Part shown: positions 33,481-45,446 of the stretch, one piece after another
Layout: each line of letters begins with the position of its first letter
Position numbering within the stretch: the first letter of the stretch is position 1
Assembly (NCBI GenBank): GCA_047967505.1
Contig: CM106538.1
Direction: 5' to 3' (one strand)
DNA from: Dipteris shenzhenensis
Lineage: Eukaryota; Polypodiophyta; Polypodiopsida; Gleicheniales
Length of the DNA: 64,000 bases
The notes under the pieces: generated by a model
What the model saw: the letters and a program-made list of their open reading frames with translations, nothing else
Told to the model about the DNA's origin: nothing
The model's database searches: none
Translations under genes and position numbers: made by a program

Positions 33481-36400
33481 ACTGTATGGGTTCAGCATTC
33501 CGTGTGCCTCTGGACATGTTAGGAGAGTCTATACCTAGATGAATCTAGGAACATTCCCAAACTCATCCTCTAAAAACAACATAATGCAGTTTCAATCTCA
33601 TGATAGTCACTCATAAGGTTGAAAACCATAAACTCCATCACGCATAGCAGGGACTAGCTACTATGACATCCCCACTGACGTCATCAGCGCCGAACAGTGA
33701 GGGTAGACCATAGTATAAAAATATGCTCTCTCACACACACAAATCCACACACCCACACATACTTGGGCATCCATTTATACAAAGTCTTCGTGCTAAGTTT
33801 CTGTCGGCACTCTGGAGGTGAAGGGCAGACTCAGCCATGATGAAGGCTAGCACTAAAGGCGAAGGCTAATCAAAAAGTAGTCCAAAATCTCTTCATTCTG
33901 GATCTATCCGCTGCATTGGAGGTCGAAGTTTTAGCGTCTGTTCTGCTGCCATTGTCCTGAGTAGATGGTTCAAGACGTTTATTTGCTGTCAGTATCTTCT
34001 AGAAACAGACATTCTAATATGTTTTTCAGATCTCTGGACAATTTTCAAAGTTCATGGAAAAAAATAGATAATAATACTGAATTATGATTATCATTACAAA
34101 ACAACCTTCTGCAGCACACCACTCCCTCTCAAATCTGAAGCAGTTTCACAAATCAGAACTCAGGCAGAGAGAAAAGGTGTTATTATCCATTCTGCACAAA
34201 TGAAATAACGAAGACATTTCATCTGTGATGCAGTCAGCTTTTTGGTTCGCTTGTGCAGGGATAAAGAAATAAAAATTTGCAACTGTTTTACAACTGAACC
34301 TCAAAGACAGCACAATAAATCAAAATAACTTCACTTTCCTGTCAATTAGTGTACAATCGGCCCCTTTTGGCCTGGAAAGAATTTGTGAGGTTCAGCTCAA
34401 AGCTCTGCAAAATTGAAATGCTACAGCAACTATTAAGAAGGTCCTGTATAGACAAGTAAAAAAACATGGTCCTGCTCTCAGTCTCTCAACAACAGCAGTC
34501 TGTCAAGACTCCTGAAGGGCACTTAAAGCCTTGATTTTACTTCCCTATTGTGCCCTTTCCCATGAATGATCAGTATTTCCTTACCTGCTTTACATGAAAT
34601 ATGTACCTGTTTTACATGACATATGTACAAGGGGTCCCAAACTGTTCGATTTGAACAGTCAGCCAGACATGCTTGGCCATAGTCTGCATCCATTCAGATA
34701 TTGAAGTTTAGACACACCCATTAAAAGAAGGGTACTAACATGAGTTGGAACTTGTAGTGATACCCCCCTGAGATGCTCTGAAACAGCAGCATAGTGAGAT
34801 CTTTGCTTGTTATGGACCAGAGGCTTGCCATGATCCATCATCCCTGCCATACTGATTTGATATGACCATCAAAGGTTTGCTGTGATCCATCATCCTGACG
34901 ACATTCATCTCCTGGTATGCCCAGAACGATTCCAGAGTATCAATATTGTGCTCATAGCCCAGGGTACCTCGTTATGTGCCGCTGTGGTCAACAAGGGGCA
35001 ACTGTGGTCAGTCTGTTGTACAGTTGGCTTCATGGTCCAATACAATGATGGCAACATGGTGAGAGTTTGGAAGTATCTGATGTCACCATCAAATGGCTCC
35101 TCCAACTAATGGACCAAGAAAACCCTCCAATAGTCATAGCACCGAGTCACATGTGGAGGGATCCATGCAGCTGAATTGAAAAGATAGTTGCATCACTGCA
35201 ATCTATGTAAAACACTGCTAAACACCAACATATCAACATGATGAACTGGAAATAAGGTTGAGCACCTCAATGGACCTGAATTCCCATAGACTGAAAAATC
35301 AAAATGAATCATACCAGACCACTAAAGAGTTAGGCTCATGTCCAAAAACAGAGTCAATGTTTAAAATTTTAGAAAATAAATTTCCTGGAGACCAACTAGA
35401 ATCATACCCTGGAGAAAATTTTAAAGCGTCCACATAGAACTGACAGGCATATGGCTAAGATACAGTTTTCAAGGTAGCATAGTAATTTACACAAGAGAGA
35501 ATCATGATTTCACTAATGAAGGGTCTGAATAAAGCAGCTTGTTAGTAATTTATTGAGTGAAAATCATATCAGTTAAGCAGAAAAGTTTATCCCAAAGTAA
35601 GAATTACTTTGGATACTGCTATGATGGTGGCGTTTAAAAGTTAGGCATTATGAAATTCATAACAAGTTGCCTAGAGTGCTACCATCTGCTTATCCGTCAT
35701 CATGTTGGAAGATTTTCTCAGGAGTAGATTGATGCCAAAGATGCAGTAATCTTGAGAGGGTGAATATGTTCAGAAACGTTTTACAAACCCTAAATCTTGC
35801 AGAGAGCCATGCACGAACAAAGTCAAACATGGCGCATGGTTTGGTGGGAAGCAGATCCAACATATACGTATTATGTGAAAGATTTATAAGCGCTTGGGGA
35901 TGGGCATTCTCATGAGAATAAGCCCTGCATGGCGTAGAGCTGGGAGATTCAGCTAATGGTTGACGAAATCAAACCTGACATGTGGCTTAGCAGTGAGTTG
36001 ATAATGCATGTAGCAATTGAGTTGTGGATGTAGGCCAATGTACAGCATACGTGCTAGCTGCGGTTTGCAGCTAGCAGATCATGATCTTGCAAGGAGGTTC
36101 ACTCTTTTATGATGGTTGGCTGTCATAAGAGCCTTTCAAAGCTAAGTTAGAACGCTTTTCTTGGAAAGGCCTGCCTACTTTAGGATGAGGCTTGCATGTA
36201 AAGCAAAGTGTTCTTTTTGAGCCGCCTTTGGCATACTTTTCTAAATTTAGACATGGGTTTGTGTGAAAAGAAAGCTTTTACTTTGCCAAGCACGCACGCC
36301 TAATGTTAGAGAAAGCCTAACGTTAGAGAAAAAGCAAAGCAACTCACCCCCAGGAATAGGCTTTCTCGAATTCGTTTAGGCATGCAGAGCCTTAATCGAG

Positions 36401-36899
36401 ACTTCTAGCTATTTCTAGCTTAGGAGCAGGACAATTTTAGCAGAAATGGTCCCACAACTGCCTGTCCCACCAAAGCCCGTTCCAGCAGGTGCCTAGAAGG
36501 CCTCTCACAAAACCCAGTCACAAGATATGCTTCTTGTCACAGTTCTTCCCCAATCCTCTTGCTACTGAACAAAACCCTCTTGGAGGTGCACCGAACTTGG
36601 CTCAGCTGACTGGTAGCTCTTCAGCTGGAGCCCATTCAGTTTGTAGTCATCTGCTTCCTATGTCTCACTAGGAATTGGTGATTGTTGAATTTATCCTGCT
36701 TTGCTGTCCTTTGTTCCAATAGCTTGAGCTCTCAGCTTGTTGTTGCAGATCACCATTACTTTCTGCGACTAAAACTCTTCTCTGTTGAAATCGTCAGCTC
36801 CTTCTAGGAGTTGAAAGCTATTTTGTGCAGCCTTCAAGTGTCTTATATTCTAGGCTGTAGCTTAATATTAGTGCACAGTAGCATACATTTGCACAGTAA
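33481..36899. other. Unassigned AT-rich stretch with one promoter-like spot
   Basis: No domain or long open frame was seen over 3.4 kb. A short hairpin (GCTAGCTGC / GCAGCTAGC) lies at 36,053-36,075. A palindromic TGACGTCA with a nearby TATA box lies at 33,676-33,720. Confidence 0.45.
33676..33720 (+). promoter_or_regulatory. Promoter-like spot: TGACGTCA plus TATA box
   Basis: TGACGTCA (33,676-33,683) is a palindromic bZIP/TGA-factor site. TATAAAA starts at 33,714, and a CA-rich leader follows. No gene begins here, so it may be the promoter part of a decayed LTR. Confidence 0.3.
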
Positions 36900-38034
36900 C
36901 AAGGAGTTGCAGAGCAGAAGAATTGGACCTTGATGGAAATGGGCAAGTGTAGGCTTAAGTGCCAACAAGTTTTGGTTGGATGCAATCCTGTGTGTCAACT
37001 ATGTGGTGAAGTACTTAGTAGTTTGGTATATGCACATGTACCCTCTTAGTTGAGGCACAAATTGGAGGATAAGGCAGTCAAGTGCATATTCATTGGCTAC
37101 AGCTCACAAAATAAAGGCTACACATTCTACTAGCCTAGCAAGCTTTGCCTTGGCTGGACTGTCAAAAACAGCCATCTGTAAATGCCTCTGCTGTATTTGA
37201 TTCATTGCTACCCATTTTCACTATAATGCAGATTTGGATCAGCAATTCCAGGGTTAGTTGCTAGTACTTTCCAGCCTCCTCTTCCCTTAGCTTGATGATC
37301 ATGCTATTGAACACGCAGTTGCAGCGAGAGGGATGTCATTAGACAGCACAAAACAGTCCCCGAATGGCTGTCTGACCCCACACTAGAGGTGCACGAAGAC
37401 AAATGCATGGCAAATTTTTTGGATGTTGCTTCGATTGCCACAGCCTGTAATGAGGAACCTTTCTAGGATGCATTTGATAACAAAGAGTGGATCAATGCCA
37501 TGAAAGCTGAATTTGATTCCATTAACAAAAATGGCACATGGGGGTTGTGTGATTTGCCTCCTAGGTAGCGTGTGGGTTTACAAGTTGAAGCGAAAAGATG
37601 ATGGCAGTGTATACTGATACAAAGCCCATCTTGTTCCCAAGCGCTATGCTCAACAGCAAGGCATTGACTTTGAGGAAACCTTTGCCCCCACATCCTGCAT
37701 CACTATCATTCACTGTGTCATAGCTATTGCAGCTCACACGCATTGGGAGGCTCATCGACTAGACATTAAAACTGCCTTTCTTCATAGTGATTTGCTGGAG
37801 GAAGTCTAGGTAAGCCCCCCTCGTTTTGATGTTTGAGGGTTCTCCAAATTTACAAGTTGAAGCAGAAAGATGATGGCAGCATACACCGCTACAAAGCCCG
37901 TCTAGTTCCCAAGCGCTATGCTCAACAGCAAGGCATTGACTTTGAGGAAACCTTTGCCGCCACATCCTGGATCACTACCATTCACTGTGTCATAGCTATT
38001 GCAGCTCACGCATTGGGAGGCTCATCATCTTGCC
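36900..38034 (+). pseudogene. Copia fragment (integrase end to RT) with internal duplication
   Basis: Plus-strand text starts with GVAEQKNWTLMEMGK (integrase, about 36,905). FWLDAILCVNYVV and AYAHVPS-like text and DKAVKCIFIGYSSQNKGYTF follow (to 37,130). The RT linker is DNKEWINAMKAEFDSINKNG (37,480-37,535). RT follows with YKLKRKDDGS and [19 protein letters not shown]. The RT segment occurs twice (37,577-37,756 and 37,849-38,026). The fragment stops abruptly at the neighbouring LINE. Stops and shifts make it inactive. Confidence 0.8.
37577..38026. repeat. Duplicated copia RT segment, 272-bp offset
   Basis: TTTACAAGTTGAAG starts copies at 37,577 and 37,849. Both run to ..GGGAGGCTCATC with roughly ten differences by eye. 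Copy 1 continues into the normal copia sequence ([15 protein letters not shown]-like). Confidence 0.85.
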
Positions 38035-39690
38035 TTTCTTCGCACAATACCCTCCAAGAAAGACTACACCACCTTGTCGTAAGCCTTCTCAAAATCCAAG
38101 AGAAGGATAGCCAAAGACAGTGACTCCTTCGTAGCCCAATCCACTACCTCCCAGATCGTGAAAGTCTAGTCCAAGATGATGCGCTCCTGAGCAAAGCCCG
38201 TATGCATGTCATGGATGATGTCAGTGAGATGAGGTCGTAACCGCAAACTAAGACCTTGGCAAGGATCTTGTGTGCGGTGTTACGCAAGGTGATTGGTCTC
38301 CACTGTCGAATGTCTGGCCTATCTCCTCCTTCCAAGATCAAATAAATCCACCCGCTGCTCAAGGACTGAGGAAGGTGGCTCGTGTCGAAGATCTCCAGGC
38401 AAGCTAATTGAAAAGGGATGGAAATGATCTCCCAAATATTCCGAAAGAAGGCCGTCCCAAAGCTCCTCACCCGTGAAAAGCTCTTCAAACTCCTACAAGA
38501 CTACCATCAGAACATGGTCCCAAACTAGCTCACAAGCCACAAGGCAAGCTAGAGTCATCCTCTTCGCCTGAAAGAGATGGCTCTAGAAAACCGTGGTCAA
38601 CTCTACTGTGGATCCATGTGCATAATGCCCTGCGGGTCTCATAACATTGTGACTACGGGCCTACCAATTGAGGTCCAATGGTTTGAAAGAACTGCTTCAC
38701 CATCTTGTCCCCCTATTGTAGCCAACGTACCAGTGGAGTGGTAGGAGAACTCAACCCGCCGAACCTTTGTGTCTTGGAGCTCAAGGCACGCGCTCTCGTA
38801 CTGGTTGGGGGGGGGGAGGGAGCCCGACCTTGACCGCATGGGCAATCTCTAGCCAAATGTCCCATCTACCTATAACGAAGACACTAGCCTGGTAACCCAA
38901 AAATCTCCACTCGAAGAAGTGTATCTCCCTCAAGGATCTCGAGGAGGATCAACTCTAGGAGGGACTCTAACTCTCGACCACCAATCTAATTCTCGAGACC
39001 CTATCGTCTGCCACCACTGAAGCTACCGAATCTAGCGAGGACTCCGGCACCGTACCAAACAGCTCTACAAATGGAGGGTAGGATGGCTTTGTATTCCTTT
39101 GGAAGCCCCGAGAAGCGGAGCGTAACCGGGAGTCAGGAAACATGGTGTGTCAAGATCATGTCCTCCACTATAAAGCCATGGTACCAAAGAAAGAGGTACA
39201 TCAAATGCGAGCTAAGAAGAATGGGACTTTGCTCCAGGCGATGGCGAGGGAGCTCAACTGGATGAGAAAGACGCCTCTTCCATAGATGGTGACCTCCTGA
39301 ATGTGGTCGCCCTCTAGCGCCAAGCTTGCCTTGATCCACTCTCACATGTCGCCTTGTGTGGGTAAGGCCCATGATTCTGCCTACCATTGCCTTCTCCTGA
39401 GACTAAACTGCATGCTGCACCTATTGCTTGTCAGCTATAGAAAGAATGACCTTAACGGCTGTGGGATTCGAGGGTGCTGCCATAAAGCGCCTCTCGCCAG
39501 ACCAAGGGCCACCACCAAGGTTTCTTTTCCAAGACAAAGCACAAAACTCGCCGCTGCTATAGGAAAGGGAGAAAGGAAAAAAGGCTAGATTGCAAGTACT
39601 CCAAGGGCTCACGAGGTTTGGTACAAAGCCAATGTCGAACTAGGAGCAGCTCGGGCTGCTTCCCAAGAAGCACCGCCTGGAAGAGGCAAG
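38035..39690 (-). pseudogene. Second degenerate L1-type LINE (ORF1 part and RT part)
   Basis: Reading the minus strand downward, ORF1-like text comes first (39,133-39,612; GGGPWSGERRFMAAPSNP, then a decayed region ending in MGHLARDCP, the second half of a zinc knuckle whose first cysteines are changed). Then LELQDTKVRRVEFSYHSTG (38,700-38,790). RT follows at 38,144-38,488 (FFRNIWEIISIPFQLAC, GGDRPDIRQWRPITLRNTAH, KILAKVL). The last readable RT motif, LDFEKAYDKVV, is at about 38,075-38,100. The endonuclease is missing and RT ends mid-domain at the copia junction. It is related to the LINE at 28,400-31,640. Confidence 0.75.
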
Positions 39691-39873
39691 TTTACATCGT
39701 ACACGGGCTCCATGAGTAGAACCAAAAGGCTTCCCACGAAACTAGGGGAGCTCGCAACCTATGGACAACATCACCAACAAAGGAAGGAGGGACCGACGAG
39801 TGAAGAATCGCAGGGAGGAAGAAAAAGGAGAGAAGGACGAAGGGGAGGCAAGAGAGGCGGGAGATAGGAAGGA

Positions 39874-40814
39874 TGTCACCACAATGTAAATATCCAAAGT
39901 CAAAGTACAATTGACCATTTATTTGATCATAATTAAAGAGTTTTATATGTGCTAATTATGGTCAAAGAGTTCTTTTAATGGTCAAAGAATTGACTACGGT
40001 CAAAGATACTTGACTCTAGTCAAGTAAACCTGACCTCGGTCGGGGAGACTTGGTCTATTACCAAGAGGGTTAACTACAGTTAACCAAAGAACTACAAAGT
40101 TGACTACGGTTAGAGAGTGTTGACTTCGGTCAACGAGACTTGGCATGCGCCAAGAGGATTAACCATGGTTAACCAAGATGTGCCAACTTCGGTTGGAGAG
40201 ACTTGGCTATAATTAAGGCACCTCAACCCTTGGTCAAAGCTCCTTAATTATGATCAAGAGCGTTGACTTCGATCAACCAGAGAATAAATATATATTTTTA
40301 TATTTGTTATGTGTGCACATGTGTTCAGTGGGAACGCTCACCATGACTGGAGCTAGTCCACAATGTGTTGTTTGCATGCAAAGCGCTAACAATTAATGGG
40401 TGCCATGGTGGTGCGCTTTAATTAATTGTTACAGGTACTAAGAAGAGTTATTTTCCTAAGCGCTACAGGAACCTAAAAAGAGTCTGAGAGGCGGTTCACG
40501 TGACCAAGTGCTTCGAAGACTCCAAGGTTGCCCTTAGTGGCATGTAATTAGGAAAGTAATATAGAAATCGGCAAGTGGCTTGTTGCCAAGAAAGGAAGCC
40601 TGAGAGCTCATGCAATGATTCATTCATTCACATTTTGGATTTTCATGTACGACAGCTCTACGCTGAACTATGTACTTCATCTTCTCTCACGTAATAAAAT
40701 CCTTCGGGGGGGTCCAGCCCGACTGTTGTCCTGAGCCCTAGTGTCTCTGTTGAGAGAGGGAGAGAGGGAAAGAAATGAGAGTGTCTCTGCTTTCCTTTTC
40801 GAGGGAAGGTTCCA
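39874..40814 (+). repeat. 5' LTR of gypsy element 2
   Basis: It carries an array of TTGAC/GTCAA motifs (39,895-40,280), an AT-rich TATA region (TATATATTTTTATA, about 40,288) and AATAAA at 40,693-40,698. Confidence 0.95.
39895..40280 (+). promoter_or_regulatory. Array of W-box-like palindromes (TTGAC..GTCAA)
   Basis: At least a dozen TTGAC or GTCAA cores, many as palindromes such as TTGACTCTAGTCAA, TTGACTTCGGTCAA and the variant TTAACTACAGTTAAC. TTGAC[CT] is the core bound by WRKY factors. The same array is in the 3' LTR (45,468-45,855). Function is inferred. Confidence 0.6.
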
Positions 40815-40815
40815 T

Positions 40816-40827
40816 TGGTATCAGAGC
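40816..40827 (+). other. Primer binding site (tRNA-iMet)
   Basis: TGGTATCAGAGC, one base after the 5' LTR. Confidence 0.92.
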
Positions 40828-41473
40828 CAAGGCTCATGGCCTTCCTAGGCTGTGACGATCTAGTGAGGAGGCAATAGTGGCTAACAGACAGAGATAGCGC
40901 AAAGAGTTCAGTTCTGGATCGTATGCTGAAGCTAGACTATACGCAAGTGTGAATGAAGGCAAAGCGTACGGTGACCCGAGGCAAGATACGTTGGTGATGG
41001 CGTGGGCACAAGGGGTGCTGGTTGGTAGGCCTAGGGCCTCATGTCTATGACGGCATGAGGACGCCTCTAACGGAGAGTCAAAGCAAATGGAAGCAATCAA
41101 ATTGCCAAGGAGCGAAGTAACTGCTGGGTATCGCGTGAATGCTCAAAGTGATTTTTGGCTTCCTGTGTCATTTTGCATACCTTGGTGAAGGCGATAGCGC
41201 TCGAGGAGGCTATGCTATGGCGAATTGTTGAGCAAATGGTTTCATTGCGTGGGTGATCCCGTTATATATTTGCGCAACTATCGGCGAGGCTTCCATGAAG
41301 GCATATATGGAGCAAGCCCGTGGCTCGATGGAAGATTCATAACGGAGATTAGTTGCGTTGGTTACGTTGAGTGCTAACGGAAGCTTTCTTCCTTCTTTTC
41401 TCGTCGGACGTGAAGGCGCGATCGCAAAGCTCTAGAGAATTCCGTCGTCTGCGCATATTTTCTCAGCCAGTTT

Positions 41474-42109
41474 ATGCCTAAACAATTTAGTGATCATGTT
41501 CTTCAAGATTGGGACACTTTGCATATGGATGCAAGAGATACAGTGGATGTGTACAACCAAAAGTTTTGGGATGCTTATTTGCAGGTTGCACCTTTCAAAA
41601 AGATCTCCAAAGGAACCCAAATGAGAAAGTACAGAGCAGGTCTCAGTCCAAGAATCCAGGCAATAGTGAATGCTTTGGGGGCAAAGAACATTCAAGACCT
41701 TATGCATTCAGCTTCAATAGCTAGTCTTGTGCCATTACAAGATCCATCTACAATACTATCCTTGCATGCAGGACGTGCTGAAAGAAAGAAAACTGATTTT
41801 TCAAAATCAAAAAAGAAAGAGTATCCCAAGGTTGAAAAGAAAGGGTTTCAGCCTCAGACGCCGAGGGGTACTCAGTTTTCAAAGACTTATAAAGGCAAAT
41901 CTCCATTCACTCCTGAACAGATAGCTGAGTTTCGCAGAGATGGGAAATGCTTTAAGTGTGGGAAAGAGGGGCATGTGGCTGCCCAGTGCCCAGAAAAGCC
42001 TTCAACTTTGAAGGGAAAAGAGGCAGGGAAGCCACGGGGACTGCAAAAGCCAATGGCAGGAGGAATTCCTGACATACTGGGTCATGTTTCAAACCCAGAA
42101 GAACGATAA
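41474..42109 (+). pseudogene. gag of gypsy element 2, N-terminus missing
   Basis: 211 codons. It starts within the capsid (LQDWDTLHMDARDTVDVYNQ), continues as retrotransposon-gag (RKYRAGLSPRIQAIV), then a basic linker, and ends with the zinc knuckle CFKCGKEGHVAAQC. The usual first ~150 residues are absent: 40,828-41,473 has no gag text. TAA at 42,107-42,109 separates it from pol, which follows in the same frame. Confidence 0.9.
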
Positions 42110-42112
42110 TTC

Positions 42113-43303
42113 TTGCTATCATGGGGCAGAGACCAGCAAGCGCTAATTTTATTTGATCCAAGGGCTACTGATAATTTCATATCAAAGGACCTAGCCCTGA
42201 GGCTGGGTATAAAGACGGAGAAGTTGGGCAGGGCTTTGGATGCCGATCAGATGTTCTGTGGAAACCCTGTGCCAATCACTCCCTTGATAGGGAAGCTCCG
42301 TCTTCATATACAGAGTTATGTGGATCAGGAAGACTTCTTCATTTCTCCACTGAAACATCATGATGTAGTCTTGGGTATGCCTTGGTTTCATCGCAAGGCA
42401 GTGAAGTTGACTCTTCCTCAAAGAGTGTTGGAGTTACATAGGGGCAAAGAATATCGTGTGGTTGCTAGGAATAGAGGGAAAACTATTCTCATTGTATCAA
42501 ATAGTTCTGTTGGAAAAGAAATAAAGTCTGCAGTTTCAGCTTACATGATTATTGTAAAAGAGAGAGATGTGGAAATGTATGCTGAAACAAGTGAGGCAGA
42601 TCAGAATAAATTTGAGTTTATTGAAAATTTTAAAGATTGTTTTTCTGACGCTTTGCCAGGGGAGCTACCACCTGAGAGACCTGAGGATCATGGCATGGAA
42701 CTCATTCCTGGAAGCGAGCCACCCAATAGGCCCCCATACAGAGTTAGTGCAACTCAACGAGAAGAGATTATGACTCAGGTGCAGGACTTGTTGTCCAAGG
42801 GGTTGATTCAGCCCAGTTCTTCTCCTTTTTGTTCCCCTGTACTGCTAGTACAAAAGAAAGATGGCTCATTCCGTATGTGCGTCGATTACCGCGCACTAAA
42901 CAAAATGACCATCAAGCATAGATTCCCTATTCCGCGCATTGATGATGTGCTGGATCAGTTAAATGGAGCTTCAGTTTTCAGCAGGATAGACTTAAAGAGT
43001 GGCTATCACCAAGTGAGGATACTACCTCATGATGTGCACAAGACAGCGTTCTGCACTGCTTCTGGGTTGTATGAATATCTGGTGATGCCTTTTGGATTGA
43101 CCAATGCCCCAACTACCTTCAATAGGATGATGGATCGTATCTTCCGACCCTACACACAGTTCACTGGTACCTTCTTCAATGACATAATTGTCTTTTCTAA
43201 GTCCGAAGAAGAGCACAAGGAACATCTTGCTAGAGTGTTTCAAGAGCTGAGAAATCATCAGCTCTATGCAAACAGCAAGAAAAGTGAATTCTTCCTTGAA
43301 TAA
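42113..43303 (+). pseudogene. Protease and reverse transcriptase of gypsy element 2
   Basis: 396 codons. The protease motif reads [12 protein letters not shown], where active enzymes have DSGA, so the catalytic triad is lost. RT is otherwise well kept: [48 protein letters not shown] and MPFGLTNAP. The active-site block is [10 protein letters not shown]; the first aspartate of the F-x-D-D motif is asparagine, which should abolish polymerisation. TAA at 43,301 ends the frame inside RT. Confidence 0.92.
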
Positions 43304-43334
43304 ATCCATTATCTGGGGCATATAATATCGGAGA

Positions 43335-44261
43335 ATGGGATACAGATGGATCCATGCCATTCAGGAATGGCCAGAGCTGAAAACTGTGCATGAAGTTCGA
43401 AGTTTCCTAGGCCTATGTTCTAACTACAGAAGGTTTATCAGGCATTTTGCGGATATAGCCGCTCCACTCCACGACCTTACTAAGAAAAATGCAGCTTTCA
43501 GATGGGAAATTCCTCAAAACACAGCCTTCGCCACACTCAAGAAGAGACTGACTACAAAGCCAATCTTAATCGTTCCAGATTTGTATCAACCATTTGATGA
43601 GGATTGTGATGCTTGTGGGGAATGTGTTGGGGCTGCATTGCATCAGAATGGTCATGTAGTGGCTTATGAGAGCAAGAGACTCCGAGATGCAAAAAGACAT
43701 CTGGGAATCTATGAGAAAGAGTTATTGGCTGTAATTCATGCCATCCATACATGGAAGCACTATCTTTTGGGTGCAGATTTTACTATTAAAACAGATCACC
43801 AAAGTCTGAGATACTTTTTGACTCAGACCAAGCTTTCCGAGAAGCATATGAAATGGGCAAACATGGTGTCAATGTATTATTTTCAGATTGTCCATACCCC
43901 AGGAATTCGGAACAAAGTGGCAGATGCCTTGTCCCGAAGACCCCAGGTCAATAATGTGACTATTGCTCATCATCAGGACCTAGAAGGCATGAGGGAGCAA
44001 TATGCTAGTGATGCAGATTTTGGTGAGATTTTACAGCAAATGCAAGAGGGGCAATCCACCAGTCACTATTGCCTGAAAGATGGGTATCTAATGAAAGATG
44101 ATTGCCTATGCATCACCCAGGAGATGAGGAAAAAGATTTTGGAGGAATGCCATGCACCTCCCTATGCTGGACACAGAGGAATTACAGCAACAACTCTAGC
44201 ACTAGAGAGGTATTTCTTTTGGCCAAGGATGCGGAAAGATATACCTCAATTTGTTACTTAA
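43335..44261 (+). pseudogene. RT thumb, RNase H and integrase zinc finger of gypsy element 2
   Basis: 308 codons in a different frame from the preceding segment; a small deletion near 43,350 caused the shift. It contains EVRSFLGLCSNYRRFIRHFA, RNase H (VGAALHQNGHVVAYESKRL, YEKELLAVIHAIHTWKHYLL, IKTDHQSLRYFL) and KVADALSRRP. It ends within the integrase H2C2 finger (CHAPPYAGHRGI); TAA at 44,259-44,261 stands where a tyrosine codon is expected, just before CLRCQKVKY. Confidence 0.92.
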
Positions 44262-44279
44262 TGCCTTAGGTGTCAGAAA

Positions 44280-45434
44280 GTGAAGTATGATAGACGGAAG
44301 GCACCTGGCCTACTTATGCCTCTTCCCGTGCCTCAGGCACCATGGGAAAGTATTACAATGGACTTTATTTTTTATTTGCCAAGATCAAAGTCAGGGAATG
44401 ATGGGATTTGGACTATCATTGATAGATTCAGCAAGCAAGCTCATTTCATTCCGGTTCGCAAAACCATAAAGGCAGATCATATGGCTAAGCTTTTCATGGC
44501 ACAGATCTTTAAGCATCATGGTATGCCTAAGTCCATTGTTAGTGATCGAGATCCCAGAATGACCAGTCTATTCTGGAGAGCTTTATTTGATTACATGGGG
44601 ACGAATCTGAATTTTTCTTCTTCTTTCCATCCCCAGACAGATGGTCAAAGTGAAGTAGCAAATTCCACAGCATTGGATATGCTGAAATGCTACGTGTGTG
44701 ACCAAGGTTCAGACTGGGAAAAGTACCTACCATTGGTAGAGTTTGCTTACAATAATACAGTACACAGCTCTACAGGGAAAGCCCCCTTTGAGGTCATTTA
44801 TGAGAAGGTGATTCTGCCACCTATCCTGAGGACCAAGGATGAAATATTTGCAGCTGATCAGTTTGTGAGAGACCTCACGACAGCTTACAGCCAAGTCCGG
44901 ACAGCAATCGAAAGGTCTCAAGAGAAACATAAAAGAGCTGCAAATAAGCATAGGAGACAGTTAGATCTCAAGGAAGGGGATTGGGTACTTTTGAAGTTTG
45001 AAAAAGCTAGGCTCCGCAAGTTTAAGGGCAAACAGAAAGTGTATGCAAAGTTATCTCCCAGATACTATGGCCCTTTCAGGGTTACAAAAAGAATAAATGA
45101 GGTTGCATACAGGTTATCATTGCCAGAGCATTGGAGGATTCACAATGCATTCCATGTGAGTCTTCTAAAGAAATTCCAGGGGCCAGAGCCTTCAGAGCCA
45201 GTATCAGAGGATCCCCCTGAAGTGGATGAGCTAGAGGAGGTCCTTCAGCCAAAGCAAATTGTGTACCATACCGTACGCAAAGGCCCTCAGGGCAAGGAGT
45301 TTTACAAGTATCTTGTAAAATTCAAGAATTATACGGCATTAGATGCCAAGTGGATGGACGAAGACATGTTATCCGATCATCCACAACTTTTGGATGTTTA
45401 CAAGGAAGCTTTTCAGTTGAGGTCAACTAAATAG
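44280..45434 (+). pseudogene. Integrase core and chromodomain of gypsy element 2
   Basis: 384 codons, same frame as the segment before the stop. The DDE residues look intact (ITMDFIFYLPRS, IVSDRDPRMTS, TDGQSEVANS). The C-terminal GPFRVTKRINEVAYRLSLP block and a chromodomain (KEFYKYLVKFKNYTALDAKW) follow. In chromoviruses this chromodomain guides integration to heterochromatin. It ends 12 bases before the 3' LTR. Confidence 0.93.
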
Positions 45435-45446
45435 AAGCCAAGGGGA

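Noticed and set aside
26460-33540. Possible LTR pair (similar GTGGGTTCA..TGTGCCTCT text at 26,480 and 33,490)
   Set aside because: The match is short and diverged, no primer site follows the left copy, and no borders or target duplication were found.
36053-36075. Short hairpin GCTAGCTGC/GCAGCTAGC as a terminator or miRNA
   Set aside because: A 9-bp stem with a 5-base loop is too short for a plant miRNA precursor, and no gene ends here.
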